Source: Lomentospora prolificans
Lineage: Eukaryota; Ascomycota; Sordariomycetes; Microascales; Microascaceae
DNA length: 64,000 bases
Assembly: GCA_029532625.1 (NCBI GenBank)
Contig: JARFXM010000004.1
Location: forward strand, 310,001 to 374,000
Reading direction: 5' to 3'
The first letter of the stretch is position 1, and every line of letters begins with the position of its first letter. The notes under the pieces were generated by a model that had not been told where the DNA came from, did not search any database, and was given only the letters and a program-made list of their open reading frames with translations. This document shows positions 46,720 to 57,870 of the stretch, one piece after another. A program made the translations under genes and the position numbers.

Positions 46720-47406
46720 ATGGGGTCACTAGCACAGGGCAAGGAGCCGACAGACTGGCTATCCTACCGGCCTGAGACTCACACTACTTATGGCCTTCTT
46801 AATATTCGGCATTTGCTTGACAGCGATCAGCACGGGTCTCCTTACTACCCTGAAGATCGACACGACTGTCGGCCAATGGATCGGGTATCAGATATTGCAC
46901 GGTTACGGCGCCGGCTCCATGGTGCAAGGACCAAAACATGGCCGCGCAGACAGTGCTTCCCCGCCACGAGGTGGCCATCGGAGCTTCTCTCATGTTCTTC
47001 TCCCAGATGTTGTTCGGGGCTATCTTCGTCTCCGTGGGCCAAAACGTTCTCAACAACCAGCTTGTCGAGCATATTATAAGCGGCATTATCAGCATCATCT
47101 CGCAACACTGGTCTCAACGGCCTTTTCGAGCCCATCCCATCGGAAAATCGCGCGGCAGTCTGGGAGGCTTACCACGAGTCTCTGCGTGGATGTTTCCGAA
47201 TTGCTCTGGTTACGACGTGCCTTGCCGTCCTCGATGGTGCCATTCTACAGTGGCGTAATGGAAAGACGGAGAAAGAGCAAATTGGGCCACCGACTACCGA
47301 CATTGTACAGAACGCAGAGGAATGCTCCAACAGCGACTACTCCAAAGACGATCCCGAGGCCTCGGGAGACATGAGACGGAAGAGAAGAGATTACGGAGAG
47401 AGCTAA
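46720..47406 (+). pseudogene. MFS drug transporter (14-TM, EmrB/QacA type), deleted and frameshifted
   Basis: From ATG 46720 there is a short plausible N-terminus (MGSLAQGKEP), then the sequence jumps directly to late membrane segments in another frame: FLIFGICLTAISTGLLTTLK, DTTVGQWIGYQILHGYGAGS. At about 46930-46936 (CAAGGACCAAAACATGG) the frame shifts again, consistent with one extra A, and continues as NMAAQTVLPRHEVAIGASL, GQNVLNNQLVEHI, GLNGLFEPIPSENRAAVW, CFRIALVTTCLAVL, ending near 47406. These are the last third of fungal DHA2-type transporters. The first eight or so membrane segments are absent, so no functional product is expected. Confidence 0.82.
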
Positions 47407-49312
47407 GGAGTTGGTGGTGGAGGGAACCCCTGCCTTTGATTCTAGCTGTAAGAGATGTCGCTGGGCGAGATGCTCGTTTGAGGAATAGGGGACGGGGGAA
47501 TTACATACTCTTGTTCGATATTACAGTCGAGAGAGTTAATAGGTTGATTAACGTCTAAGACAACAACCGTGTGTTGATTCCGAGACCATGTTAATGACGA
47601 ATATTACCATAGATTATAAACTTCAACTAACCTGGCTCGCGTGCTCAAGGTCCCAATTGATTATCAAATCGAAGCTCATATCGAACAAACCACTTACGGT
47701 CCGGGGTAGTCAAAACTTCTTACTCGGGTCCGCCCTACGAATACCATCCGGGCATCTGCCAATCCACTTTGACACCTCGCGTGGATTTGATCGTAAATAC
47801 TGGTATCTGGAGAAAGACGACACCAGCAGCTCAAATTAAGAGATGTGACAAGCCTAGTTCCTCACGGAGGTCAGGCTTCCTCGAAAACATGTATGCGTCC
47901 CTATAGAAACCAAGTCGAGCGAATGCAGGATGCCTCACTATTACTCAGTGAGCCATATTATCATCACCTTCTTTAGTAGGGTGGAAATCTAACAGAATCA
48001 TATAGTAAACCTCTACAAACATGATGTTAGTGCCCCCACCGAGTTCAGAAGCTCCTCAACCATAGATTATGAAGTTCCACGACGACAGATCTTGGTGTCA
48101 ATAAAAGGTTTCCGGAGTGAAACGTGGGAAAATCGGGCCCTGTCTTCACAACCCGGAAACAAACGTGCTGCTGACGATTTAACCACGCTTCCAGGTCAGA
48201 GCAACTCATAAAGGGCCCAGTGCCAGAGTGAATGAAGAACGACTCCTTCCCCTTCGCTTCATGATCGTACCAGGCAGGCCTGGGCCTACGTTATCAACTA
48301 CGGTTGTGTGCGTTTCTTGTACGAGTTGGGCCGATTTCTTGGCCACATCAACCTGAGAGCTTTCCTCGAGTTCGGGCCACAGCACCTGCAGCATCCGGCC
48401 AGTAATTAAGTCCATGGCCATGAACCAACCAACATCTGGGTCTAGAACTGGGTGGAAACTGTGGCTTAGAAGATTAGGTGTAGCCTAGGCACAAGAAATC
48501 CTGCATTTCACGCCCATCCATGGGTGCAGGCTTCCTCAGCTGTCGTGGATACTTCTGTCACATCTCATGACCAACTTCTCGATGGCCGAGTCGACCTTAA
48601 TGCCGCCCAAACTGGAATAGCGAGGCGAATGTACGAGTCCGTGGCGATATTATCTAGTGGAAATTCTGGGCCTGCCATTTTCTTTTACGCTATCGGTCAG
48701 TCAGAACATAAGGCAGGACAGACACAAATGGAAAGACTTGAAACTTTTTAAAGCCAGGATCAACGGAACGAGCGCACCGGGCGCACCAATGGTTAAAATT
48801 GCGGACCCCGGCGTGGTTCTGCCCCTTGACGCTACATGATAGTGACGGCCATCTTGCGGCGACATGGTTCACTTGTGCGGACAAGTATCCCATATAGGCT
48901 GCTTTCTTGGAACGATAGAGATCTAGCGTAACCCCAAAGCCCTTCGATATACCCGATCCCAGCAACAATAACATCACGACTTAGGCAGTCTTCGTGTCCC
49001 AACTCACTAAGAGGTTATCACTATGTAATAACAGGGAAAAAAATAATATGTATTCATTGATCCTTGGGACAGTAGTCTAGCGCCAGCGGCGTCGGTGTAC
49101 CGTGGCTGGCCATACACCAGGCACCAGTCACCCAATGGAGGCTGTGTCCTGTGAGATTGGAAACCCCGCATCACCACTCGCTTAACAAGGCAAAACGGTT
49201 GGCTGTGGCTGAGGCACAGGTTAGCTGAATATCTATCTATTGGTCCCCTTCTGGCATCTGATCTCGATTGCTTGAGACTCTATTCTTCTCAACTTCCCTC
49301 GCTAGTGGCAAG
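47407..49312. other. Long intergenic region with one unidentified protein-like ORF
   Basis: On the minus strand about 48206-48470 reads LDPDVGWFMAMDLITGRMLQ and VDVAKKSAQLVQETHTTVVD, protein-like but not recognised and without clear flanking exons. Otherwise nothing. Confidence 0.4.
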
Positions 49313-50514
49313 ATGCCACCGAGTGTAGTTATTGATCCGACAGGGGATCTCTTATTGCAGATCCCCATCCAACCGTCAACACCCCTATCTGACGACTTCT
49401 CCTGGCCAGGCACACCTTCAACCGTAGCCACCAACACTCCAATTTTCACCAACCCCCAAGAGGCACATGAAGGCACAGGAAATGTTGACCGGCCTGAAAC
49501 ACAGGAACTCCAGGTGGCCTCTAAAGTACTCGCTGTCGCTTCACCGGTCTTCCGCGCCTTGATCTATGGGCAATTCTCAGAGGCCGTTGATATCTCAAAG
49601 GCTAGAAATGCTACAGACAGCCCACTCACTGAGCTTCCTCTACCTGAGGATGATGCAGAAGCCATGATGTTGTTGTGCAAGGTGCTTCACTTCGCTATCG
49701 GCGATATTCCCAATTTCCCTGAGCCTCAGCTTCTCGAGAGGCTAGCATGTGTTTGTGATAAGTACTGCTGCGTCCAAGTACTTAAATTCTGTGGGGAATC
49801 TGGGTTCGGAATTGGCTTGTGAAATACAAGGTCGACCCGCCGGAAACCCCCGATATCTGTCGCCTGTTTATTTTCACCTACGTAGCGGGACTCGAGAGTG
49901 AATTCTCTGACATTGCCTGGACCCTGCTTCTGCATCATAGAGGCCCTTTTTCAAAGCCGGGATCGACGGCTGCTCGGATTCTTGATCACCCACTCTTACT
50001 CTCAAGCGTACTGAGTAGGTGATTAGCGCATCCCACCCAATTTCGATTTCCGCTGACTGTGGAATCTCCGTCAGGTAAACTGGATGCAAAACGCCTGGAA
50101 TTGTGCAGCGTGTATCACCGCGGTTTGACTGCTCCGTTCGCAAAGTGGTGCTGGGGCAGCCTAGACGGGGGATGCCAACGAGCGGTTGAGGCCCTTGGTC
50201 GATATGCCGCAGCGATTCGCCAACACGAACTACTTTCTTATGACCTAGAATTTAGCCACCATGAGTTTCGTCAATTATTAGATGGAGCCTCTCACATGGA
50301 AAAGTTCACTGTATCGGAATGCACTCAACCACCGGGGTACGACGGAATACACCGCTGCCCTTGCGAAGCCGACGATACGCGCTTTTTGAATTGGTCTCTA
50401 ATGGTGGCTACCGAGGAGATAAGGGGTAGCAAGCCTTGGTTTGGTTGTCTAGCCTGTCTCAATACAGTTGAGCTGTCAAAGCCTTGCGAAGCTTGCTCGT
50501 CGCGTTTGTTCTAA
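49313..50514 (+). CDS. BTB/POZ-domain protein, apparent frameshift
   Basis: Starts MPPSVVIDPTGDLLLQIPIQ. The BTB/POZ core is visible: LQVASKVLAVASPVFRALIYGQF, LPLPEDDAEAMMLLCKVLHF, LERLACVCDKYCCVQVLKF, the usual pattern of fungal BTB proteins of unknown role. At about 49785-49795 the frame must change to continue as GIWVRNWLVKYKVDPPETPD, the expected step after the CDKYxCVxxL helix. No intron fits there, so either a real frameshift or a sequence error is present. The C-terminal part (50059-50514: LDAKRLELCSVYHRG, HRCPCEADD, ending CEACSSRLF) is again open and has Cys pairs. It follows an intron near 50020-50070 or another break. Confidence 0.6.
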
Positions 50515-50699
50515 CTGAGGAACAATAAAACAAGGCATAGGTAACAAATAGATGTGTATTGTGCCGAGCGTCTTTTCTGCTCTCCTTTGACCTCTTTTCT
50601 TGCTAGTAAATATCATGCGTACAGCATTCGCCCGTAATGCTCACCGCGGTTCTTGAGGTGTCTTTCGGAGATCTGTCTTCCACCAGTCAGTTAGTAGTC

Positions 50700-50785
50700 G
50701 CACTATTGGGTTAGTGGTAAACTTGGTCGTTGCCATTCATCTCGGTGGATTCGACCAGCCCCCGGTTCGATTCCGGGATAGTGCA
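50700..50785 (+). tRNA. tRNA-Gly (anticodon GCC) with intron
   Basis: The acceptor stem GCACTAT (50700-50706) pairs with ATAGTGC (50778-50784), discriminator A at 50785. D-arm GGGTTAGTGGTA; T-arm CCCCGG-TTCGATT-CCGGG. The anticodon stem GGTCG pairs with CGACC; the loop reads TTGCCA, giving GCC at 34-36. About 15 bases (TCATCTCGGTGGATT or a register shift) interrupt after position 37, the standard intron site. Without the intron the RNA is 71 nt, right for tRNA-Gly. A T-rich stretch downstream can end Pol III transcription. Confidence 0.92.
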
Positions 50786-51476
50786 ATTGTTTCTCATTTC
50801 TGTCACTCGCTTTCATTCTTTTTTCTTTCTTTCTTTTTTTCATGGTCTTTCTTGGAGCCTTTTTTTTTATCCACCCCGAGAGAGCTGAGAAGATAACGCT
50901 ACCCGCAATTTAATATTCACGCAGCAACCCGGGTTCATCTGACACAAACATGTGTCTCCTAGTTTCACAACGCGATATATCGCCCTTGCGGCCGCGAGAG
51001 GCGTCCCTGGGTATGGACGGGCGAATTCCAGTGGAACCTTTGGTTCTAGTCACTGCTTTAGCCGAATATATAACTCGGTTGCGCGCTTGCGCGAGGTCGG
51101 CCGCCTACACCTTAAGCACGCGGGGAAGGAAGATTCCAACTCGTGGAAATAATAAAAAACAGAGTTAGTGAATGGGCTTTGTTTGTGAGAAAGCCTCACG
51201 AGACCGATATGACTTGCGTATGATGGGGCGGAATTTAGATTAACTTGCGGGACCACCAGGTTTATTTCCACTTCTGTCCCATCGAAGGATCGCAGCGACG
51301 AACTTATGTGGGTTTTTGAGGCGTGTAATTAATATCTCTGGTCTGATTATCCTCCCTTTACACCTTCAGGCCTGCCATCAGATATAAATTCGAGGTTTCC
51401 CAACTGTCGACGATGCTTAATTTGTTCGAAGTATTATCACCCATATCGATACACATATCCCGGTTTCTGAAATATA
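50786..51476. other. Intergenic; promoter of the GH7 gene
   Basis: Pyrimidine-rich tract at about 50805-50870. A TATA-like AGATATAAATTCG at about 51380 lies roughly 95 bases before the next ATG. No gene seen. Confidence 0.5.
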
Positions 51477-53155
51477 ATGGCTCGCTTAATGATACTCTCC
51501 CTACTAATTGTGGTGGCCAATGCCCAGTTGGTTGCGAGAGTACAAGCGGAAATTCATCCAAAGCTCGACTGGACAAAGTGTGATGAGAACAAAGACTGCG
51601 AAACGGTCCACGGGGAAGTTGTTATGGATGAAAACTGGCGTTGGCTCCATGACCTCGATGGCTACGTTAACTGCTTCGAGAACGCGCAGTGGAACGACCA
51701 AGTGTGCAACTCTTCAGAAAACTGCACTGAGACCTGTGCCGTCGATGGCGCAGAGTATGGACGCAGCTATGGAGTGACTTCCGAAGGAGATAAACTATCG
51801 ATGAGATTCAAGACATACTATGACTTCGCCTATGGCGTCAACTCTCGACTTTTCCTCTTGGAGACCAAGGACCAATACCAGACGTTCACGCTTATGAATA
51901 ACGAACTAGCGTTTGACGTCGATCTATCAACTATCGAATGTGGTATACAGAGCTCACTATACTTTGTAGCTATGGATGCGGATGGTGGAATGAGCAGACA
52001 TCCCACAAATAAAGCTGGAGCAGAATACGGAACCGGCTATTGTGACGCATCATGTTCTCGATCCGGCAGATACGTTGCTGGAAAGGTAGGCACTCCAACT
52101 GGGGGAAAGTCATGTCACTTTGTAGACTGACCCTATCTCTTAGGCCAATTTCGACTCTTGGGAGCCATCTGAGACCGATCCATTTGGAGGGAAAGGATGG
52201 TTTGGTGTTTGTTGTCCCGAATTCGCTGTCTGGTATTCAGAACCCCTCTAAACGATCTTCAGAAAAGCAGCTTACTTACGCTGAAGTGACGGGGTACAGG
52301 AACTCGAACGCGTATTCCTACTCCATGTCAACGCATGTTTGCGCCAATGACGAATACACCGTCTGTGACGCCCTGACCTGTGACCAAGAAGACGTACCGC
52401 GATACGATCGCAAAACGCCTCTCTGTGACAAATGGGGCTGCGACTTTAATCCATACAGGCTCGGCTTCCACGACTTCTACGGCAAAGGAAAAAAATTGGA
52501 TACCACGAAGAATTTCACGTGCGTGCGTGTATAAACGGGAATATGAAGTGGTTTATACTGACAATTAATTATGCATCAGGGTCGTTACTCGGTTCGAAGA
52601 AGACAAGGTGACCCAATTCTTTATTCAAGACGGCAAAAAGATTGAACCACCGGTTCCGGCCATAGAGGGGTTCCCGCAATCGAACGGCCTTACTAAAGAC
52701 TATTGCTCCGTCTTATTTACAAATTTTGACGAAGCGGACTCATTCGCGGCTCTTGGCGGGTTTCCTGCGCACAGAAACATGCTGAGCCAGCCGATGGTCC
52801 TTGTGATGTCCTTGACAGATGATGTAAGTTCAGGTGCTGTCCTCTCGCATTTATAATCGTGATCAGTTGCCTGTGTGTGTGTTTTGACGTGCTGCCGCTA
52901 TTAGCACCGCTATCACAACTTGTGGCTCGACTCTGTTTTCCCACCAGATATGGGACATCTTCCCGGAAAGACGCGTGGGGAGTGCGACCCGCTGGGTGGA
53001 GAGCCTCTACAGGTCGAGGCCCAATACCCCACCGCGTAAGTAACAGTTGCCCTGTTTCCACCTATATTCCTCGAGAGTAGCTAACATCTTATAGCACTGT
53101 GCATTGGTCGAATATTAGATTCGGGCCCATTGGCACTACAGTGGATACTGAATGA
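51477..53155 (+). CDS. GH7-family secreted protein with altered catalytic motif
   Basis: Six exons (51477-52085, 52144-52232, 52300-52518, 52580 to about 52823, about 52906-53036, about 53094-53155) join in one frame. A signal peptide (MARLMILSLLIVVANAQL) precedes EIHPKLDWTKC, the standard GH7 start. Landmarks in order are FDVDLSTIECGIQSSLYFVA, MDADGGMSRHPTNKAGAEYG, SWEPSETD, CDKWGCDFNPYRLG, FYGKGKKLDTT, FFIQDGKKIE, PMVLVMSLTDD, NLWLDSVFPPD, and the end WSNIRFGPIGTTVDTE. There is no CBM1. Where active enzymes have CC-x-E-x-D-x-x-E, this protein reads CCPEFAVWNSNAY: the first Glu is present, but Asp is Ala and the acid/base Glu is absent. The splice of intron 2 (52233-52299) decides this; other frames do not restore the motif. 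It may be a non-hydrolytic cellulose/glucan binder. Confidence 0.85.
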
Positions 53156-53560
53156 GAGCAACCGCATGCGCTTGTAGGAGGGTAGTTATTGGATAAATCT
53201 CTTCCTCAGTTTGCTCGTGCTAGACGTGAAAGGAAGACCTACTGGGAATCCAGTCTTTCATGGGCGGAAGGGTTTGTTGGAACCTGCCTAATAATGGTTG
53301 CGAGGGAGGTATTGATTGCCGAGAATGTATCCCGACATATATCCGACCCCGCATAAACTCAAATGCTCAGGCACTGCTTGATAATGTAAACTGTGATTAT
53401 TAACCGAACTTTGATTTGTGAAGCTGAGAAATCTCGTCTTTGTCTGCTCCATCACGTCATCACAGGGATAGCCGACATAGATATAGAGAAGCTACCCTTC
53501 CACTTGTACGTTCCCGAGAAGACACAGTCGATCAACTCACTTTATGGTGTGGTATACAAA
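53156..53560. other. Intergenic region
   Basis: A frame runs on upstream of the dioxygenase start, so a longer N-terminus is possible; no separate gene. Confidence 0.5.
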
Positions 53561-54303
53561 ATGGCTCGTCCTGTAAGATACACTTATCCATCCCCTTTGG
53601 CGGGCTTCGAGAATGCATCCCCACTATCCGAGGAGAGAAACGACGATGGAAAGAGCTTCGTCAACCCTCCCCGAGAAGGTCTCAGCGACGCATACGAGCG
53701 CTTTACAGATCCTCTAGATAAGGGTCGGCGAGGCGGTTTGTAAGTGACACCAAGAATATCATGTGCAATGTGCATCTTGTGGGCTGACAGCAATCAATAC
53801 TACTACTCTAGTGACATCCACATCTACTATTTTCAAGAGAATCAAGAACACGCCAAGTACGCCCGCGAATTGTGGGAGCGCATTAGGAGAGAATGTAGGT
53901 TAAATTATACGGAGTTCCGTGCCTGATATTAATGTGTTCTTGTTAAACTGGTTTTGGAGTCCCTCTCATAATAAAATCCGCCAATTACTAACTAGACCAA
54001 GTTCCCGAGCTTCGAATCTATCGCTTCTGGGACAAGCCGGTGGGCCCTCACCCCGTGGCCATGTTTGAGGTGAACTTATTCACTCCTGCGCAATTCGGTG
54101 CCTTTATAGCCTGGTTAGCTATATGGCGCGGGCCGCTGTCCGCCTTGATCCACCCCAACACCATACCCGGAGAGGGCGAGACTAAGCTTGAGGCGGAGCT
54201 AAGAGATCACTCAGAACGGGCGATTTGGATGGGCGAGAGATTACCACTGGATTATAGCCGGTTTTTAGCGGCCATCGAGGAAGAGCGAAAGTCTCGCATA
54301 TGA
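53561..54303 (+). CDS. DOPA 4,5-dioxygenase-like protein
   Basis: Three exons (53561-53741, about 53812-53893, about 54001-54303). Joined, they give GGFDIHIYYFQENQEHA, RIYRFWDKPVGPHPVAMFEV, WLAIWRGPLSALIHPNT and HSERAIWMGERLPLD. The pattern HxH, PVGPHP, and RGxLSxLIHP is that of DOPA 4,5-dioxygenases, extradiol ring-cleaving enzymes with His metal ligands, known from betalain-producing mushrooms and with many uncharacterised fungal and bacterial relatives. The ATG at 53561 leaves about 60 residues before the domain; an in-frame upstream Met is possible. It probably acts in the cytosol on a catechol; the substrate is not known. Confidence 0.88.
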
Positions 54304-54754
54304 GGGCAAAAGTTGAGCGAGCATCTTCGCCCTCAGATAGGTCCTACAGTGGGGTAGGTTGGAGAGCGTGGCGTTGCGCAGGCGAGAGACTGTAAACCTC
54401 ATCCATCATCGGAGATGAGTGGAGGACACTGGAACTTAATTACACTCTATATTATGACAGAATTTTGGTGCTTCTATATGTTCTGGTGAATTGTAAGCAC
54501 CATTAATTAAAGTCTCCTAATTGTGAGAGGAGGTCGAGCTCTGTTGTGAACTTACGAAGGCTTGAAACCATCGAATGCCTGCACTGTGCTGGCGACTAGT
54601 AGGACACAGTGATAATGACATCATCATGTTCCGGAGTATCGCGCTTACCACACATATAATACAAGGAACCAGATAGCTTGCTGGAACTCGTGAATTCAAG
54701 AATTTTCCCAATAATAGCCAACAAGACTGAAGCCGTCAATGTTGTGTGAGCAAG
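54304..54754. other. Intergenic region
   Basis: AT-rich spacer, no gene recognised. Confidence 0.55.
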
Positions 54755-55823
54755 ATGAGTAGCGGCGCAAATACTGAGATACTTCTGGTAGGTCTCTTAG
54801 ATATATATTTCCCATGACTTGAAGTGGCCCTGACATGGTCCGTCTAGGCTGGTGCCGCGGCCGCTTTCACAGTCGATTTGCTTGTCTATCCTCTAGACAC
54901 TATCAAGACCAGAGTCCAGTGTGGCGATTTCGTTACTACAGATTCACGTTCTTCCTCGAAACCAGTCCGGCGTATCGCTTTGCGAGGCCTCTACCAAGGC
55001 GTCGGCAGTGTCATTCTTGCAACATTACCAGCGGGTAAGTTTACTTGACCTACACCGTGGGATACACCGCTAACAAGCTATAGCCGGTGTATTCTTCACA
55101 GTGTATGAGAGTGGGAAGTCTGTGCTTGAGAATATTCTCCCGCGGTACATTCCCGAAGCGGCAAGACATTCCCTAGCGTCGGGAGTCGCGGAGCTCTCAT
55201 CATGCCTCATCCTAACCCCAGCAGAGGTGATCAAGCAAAATGCTCAGATGATAAATCAGTCATCCAAGTCATCTGGTCCTACTACGAGTACCTCACTGCA
55301 AGCGTTTCGTATGCTCCGGTCATCCTCAGAAGGAGCCACGCGTCGCCTATGGAGTGGGTATACGGCGTTAGTGGCAAGAAACCTGCCTTTTACAGTGCTT
55401 CAGTTTCCCATCTTCGAGAAGTTACGCTCAGGAATTACCAGGAGGCGTAGCTCTGGACGCACGACAGATAGAGACAAGAGTCTCCTGGAAGTTGGTCTCG
55501 TCAATAGTATCAGTGCAGCGACGGCAGGTTCAATTGCCGCAACTGCAACAACCCCGTCTGATGTCGTCAAGACCCGCATGATGGTTTTGAGCGGCGAGGA
55601 ACACAAGTCTAATCCAAGGAATGCGCCGGAAAAAGCCAAACCGGGATCGGTAAAACGACTGAGCGGCTTTGAAGTGGCCAAACAAGTTTATCGCAACCAC
55701 GGAATACGGGGGCTGTTTCGAGGGGGGCTTTTGAGGGCTAGTTGGTCTGCCCTGGGAAGCGGCTTGTACTTGGGAACTTATGAAACGGCCAAGGTCTGGT
55801 TAACAGGAAGATCTAGCGTCTAG
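54755..55823 (+). CDS. Mitochondrial carrier, S-adenosylmethionine-carrier-like
   Basis: Inner-membrane solute carrier with three repeats. Exon 1 (54755-54787) encodes MSSGANTEILL; exon 2 starts AGAAAAFTVDLLVYPLDTIK, containing carrier signature 1 (PLDTIKTR). Repeat 2 has LTPAEVIKQNAQ and repeat 3 TTPSDVVKTRMM. GLYQGVGSVILATLPAAGVFF, split by an intron near 55036-55083, and the very short N-terminus resemble the SLC25A26/Pet8 type that imports S-adenosylmethionine. Ends GRSSV at 55823. Substrate assignment is by resemblance only. Confidence 0.88.
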
Positions 55824-56082
55824 GATAGAGCGTATAGAGGAGAATATTATTCTTCAAAAACCAGAGCAAATCCCGGGAATAAACTTCTCCAGATCCACGT
55901 TGTCCTGGTTCCATGTTGAGATGCGAACCTTGTGCCATTCCATCCCTGTTTTCGATTTTCACTTTTGTAATCTAGGCATAGCTTTATTTCCCGTCGTGGT
56001 TACTTGGAAAGTGTTGCCAGCACTCCGATTCCAGCTGGGCTGAGCCCCAAGCCCTGGGGCGTCCTGGCACGTTGTCGCAGCT

Positions 56083-56529
56083 ATGTTCGTTGTTCGGGCC
56101 CGGTGGCTGGTTTTCTCCATTTTCTTCATTGCCGACTATTATTATCTTGCGAATGCCCAAAGAGCTACATACGTCTTCACTACCGCGATTTTCTTAGTCC
56201 AAACGGCCTGTCCCTTAGTTTTTGACATGCCCATCAGGAAGCTCGATATCGTCTCTGGGCTTCTTCACGACTTTAGAGGGACCAAAGTGATGCTCAAAGC
56301 CGCATTATTATACTTGCTTGCGCAGGCACTACTGCCTTTGAGCTGCCTAGGGATTGTCTTGGCTTTACACGACAGAAGGACGATAATGTCTCGAAAGCCT
56401 ATTTACGTCGATATGGCTCTACCTCTATTCAAGATGGCGTCAAAATCGGTGACATATTCACTGATGGAGGCGGATAAAATATCATACAATATATGGCGAG
56501 TGATACGCCGATTGAGACTTATTCGCTAA
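56083..56529 (+). CDS. Hypothetical membrane ORF
   Basis: 148 codons with two or three hydrophobic stretches (LVFSIFFIADYYYLA, FTTAIFLVQTACPLVF, AALLYLLAQALLPLSCLGIV) and a basic C-terminus. No family recognised. It lies just before HET-domain remains on the same strand and could be the membrane part of that decayed gene, or an unrelated small gene. Confidence 0.4.
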   Translation: MFVVRARWLVFSIFFIADYYYLANAQRATYVFTTAIFLVQTACPLVFDMPIRKLDIVSGLLHDFRGTKVMLKAALLYLLAQALLPLSCLGIVLALHDRRTIMSRKPIYVDMALPLFKMASKSVTYSLMEADKISYNIWRVIRRLRLIR

Positions 56530-56556
56530 TTGGTGAAGGCTCGTAAAACTACGGGC

Positions 56557-57781
56557 ACTTAACCCTCGCAAGGAGGCGGAGGCCTTTGTCCACCCGCCAC
56601 TTCAAGGACCGCACGATATACGCTTGATTAGGCTGCTTCCTCAAGGAATCTCCAATACTGTCGGGCGCGAAAGATATATTTCGACCTCTCCGAGGATGTC
56701 CTGGTATACGAAGCCATGTCCTATTGCTGGGGGAATCCAGAACGAAACCAGGAAGGTTCTTTCTAGCCATATCTCGGGATGTATTTGCCCTCCAACGACC
56801 CCACCCTAGGACAATTTATATTGATTGGCAGCCCTGCAAAACGACCGAAAGCGCTTGTAAACTGTTGCACGATCGTTCTCCGATTTGGAGACCAAGGGTG
56901 CTATGGATCGACTCGATCTCCATCAACGAGGATGACGACAAGCAAAAAAGTTCTCAGGTCCAGCTGATGAAGCATATATACACTCGCGCTAGCAGGCTTA
57001 CGACCTGGTTAGGGGACGCTTCCTATGCCCGCGTAGCCGTAGACCTTCTTCTTGAACTCTCATACTATCGACGTCTCGGAAAAAAAGCAGGGGCTCTATG
57101 TATTTCGCGAATCCGGTCTCCTCGCTCGGTTCGTTAGTGTTGAGGGCAGGAGGATGCAAATAGATGCGGGTAGTTTTCGACACTGTCACTTGCCTCGGCA
57201 AAGAGATCGTACATCGCGGTATGGAGACGATAACCCGGTAGCGCTCCCACAGCATGACTCACTTGAGTGGTTCACAGGTGTGGTCAGATTGATGCGTGAA
57301 AAGCTCGCCTAACCTTATCGCACGGGGCAGTCTTTTGATGCAGTCTTAGGAGAACATTAATGATGGACTGCTCGGTAGAAAGAGAGGAGGCCTTTCAACG
57401 TCCTGCCTCTACCAGCTGCTCCCAACACTACGAAGACTACTTGGCCGCGTTTAAAGGTTCCGACAGCAGCTCCAGTGAGCTTACGGATGAAGAACGGCTT
57501 GCGCGCCTTCAGAGCGCATCACGCTAGATCACAACAGTTCACCAACGCTGCTCTTCTCGACTCGACGGCTTGGTTTTACTTAAGCCGGGTTAGTGGTGGC
57601 AATTCCGCCCGGAACGGCTATCGGAGATCAGATCACTCTACTTCCGCCGCCCGGTACTCCCAATGTCACGAGACATATCAGGGAAGCATCATCGGGGATT
57701 CCGGCGTACGAGGTCATTGCAGATTGCTATGCACATGGGACAATTGACCAAGACGCAGTAGATACTATTATTTTGCGATAG
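56557..57781 (+). pseudogene. HET-domain (heterokaryon incompatibility) pseudogene
   Basis: Blocks of the HET domain appear in order but in different frames: DIRLIRLLPQGIS, then VYEAMSYCWGNPERNQEG (the YEALSYxWG block), then IYIDWQPCKTTESACKLL, RPRVLWIDSISINEDDDKQK (the LWIDxICIxQ block) and MKHIYTRASRLTTWLG. Later a C-terminal block is left: GDQITLLPPPGTP and YEVIADCYAHGTID, matching the usual YxLVGECYVHGxM near the end of HET proteins. At least three frame changes, plus stops, break it. No introns of credible length repair the joins. It is another sign that self/non-self genes have turned over here. Confidence 0.75.
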
Positions 57782-57870
57782 CTGGTGAGTGATATGAGTT
57801 GGATCCTTGTTACGCATACGTATCAGCAAGGGCTCATGAAATTTCATGAACACATCTTGACTTCAGAGGA

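Noticed and set aside
51477..53155. Treating the GH7 gene as a pseudogene with a frameshift near 52240
   Set aside because: A 67-base intron with GT-AG ends (52233-52299) restores one frame through NSNAYSYS, and all later exons join cleanly.
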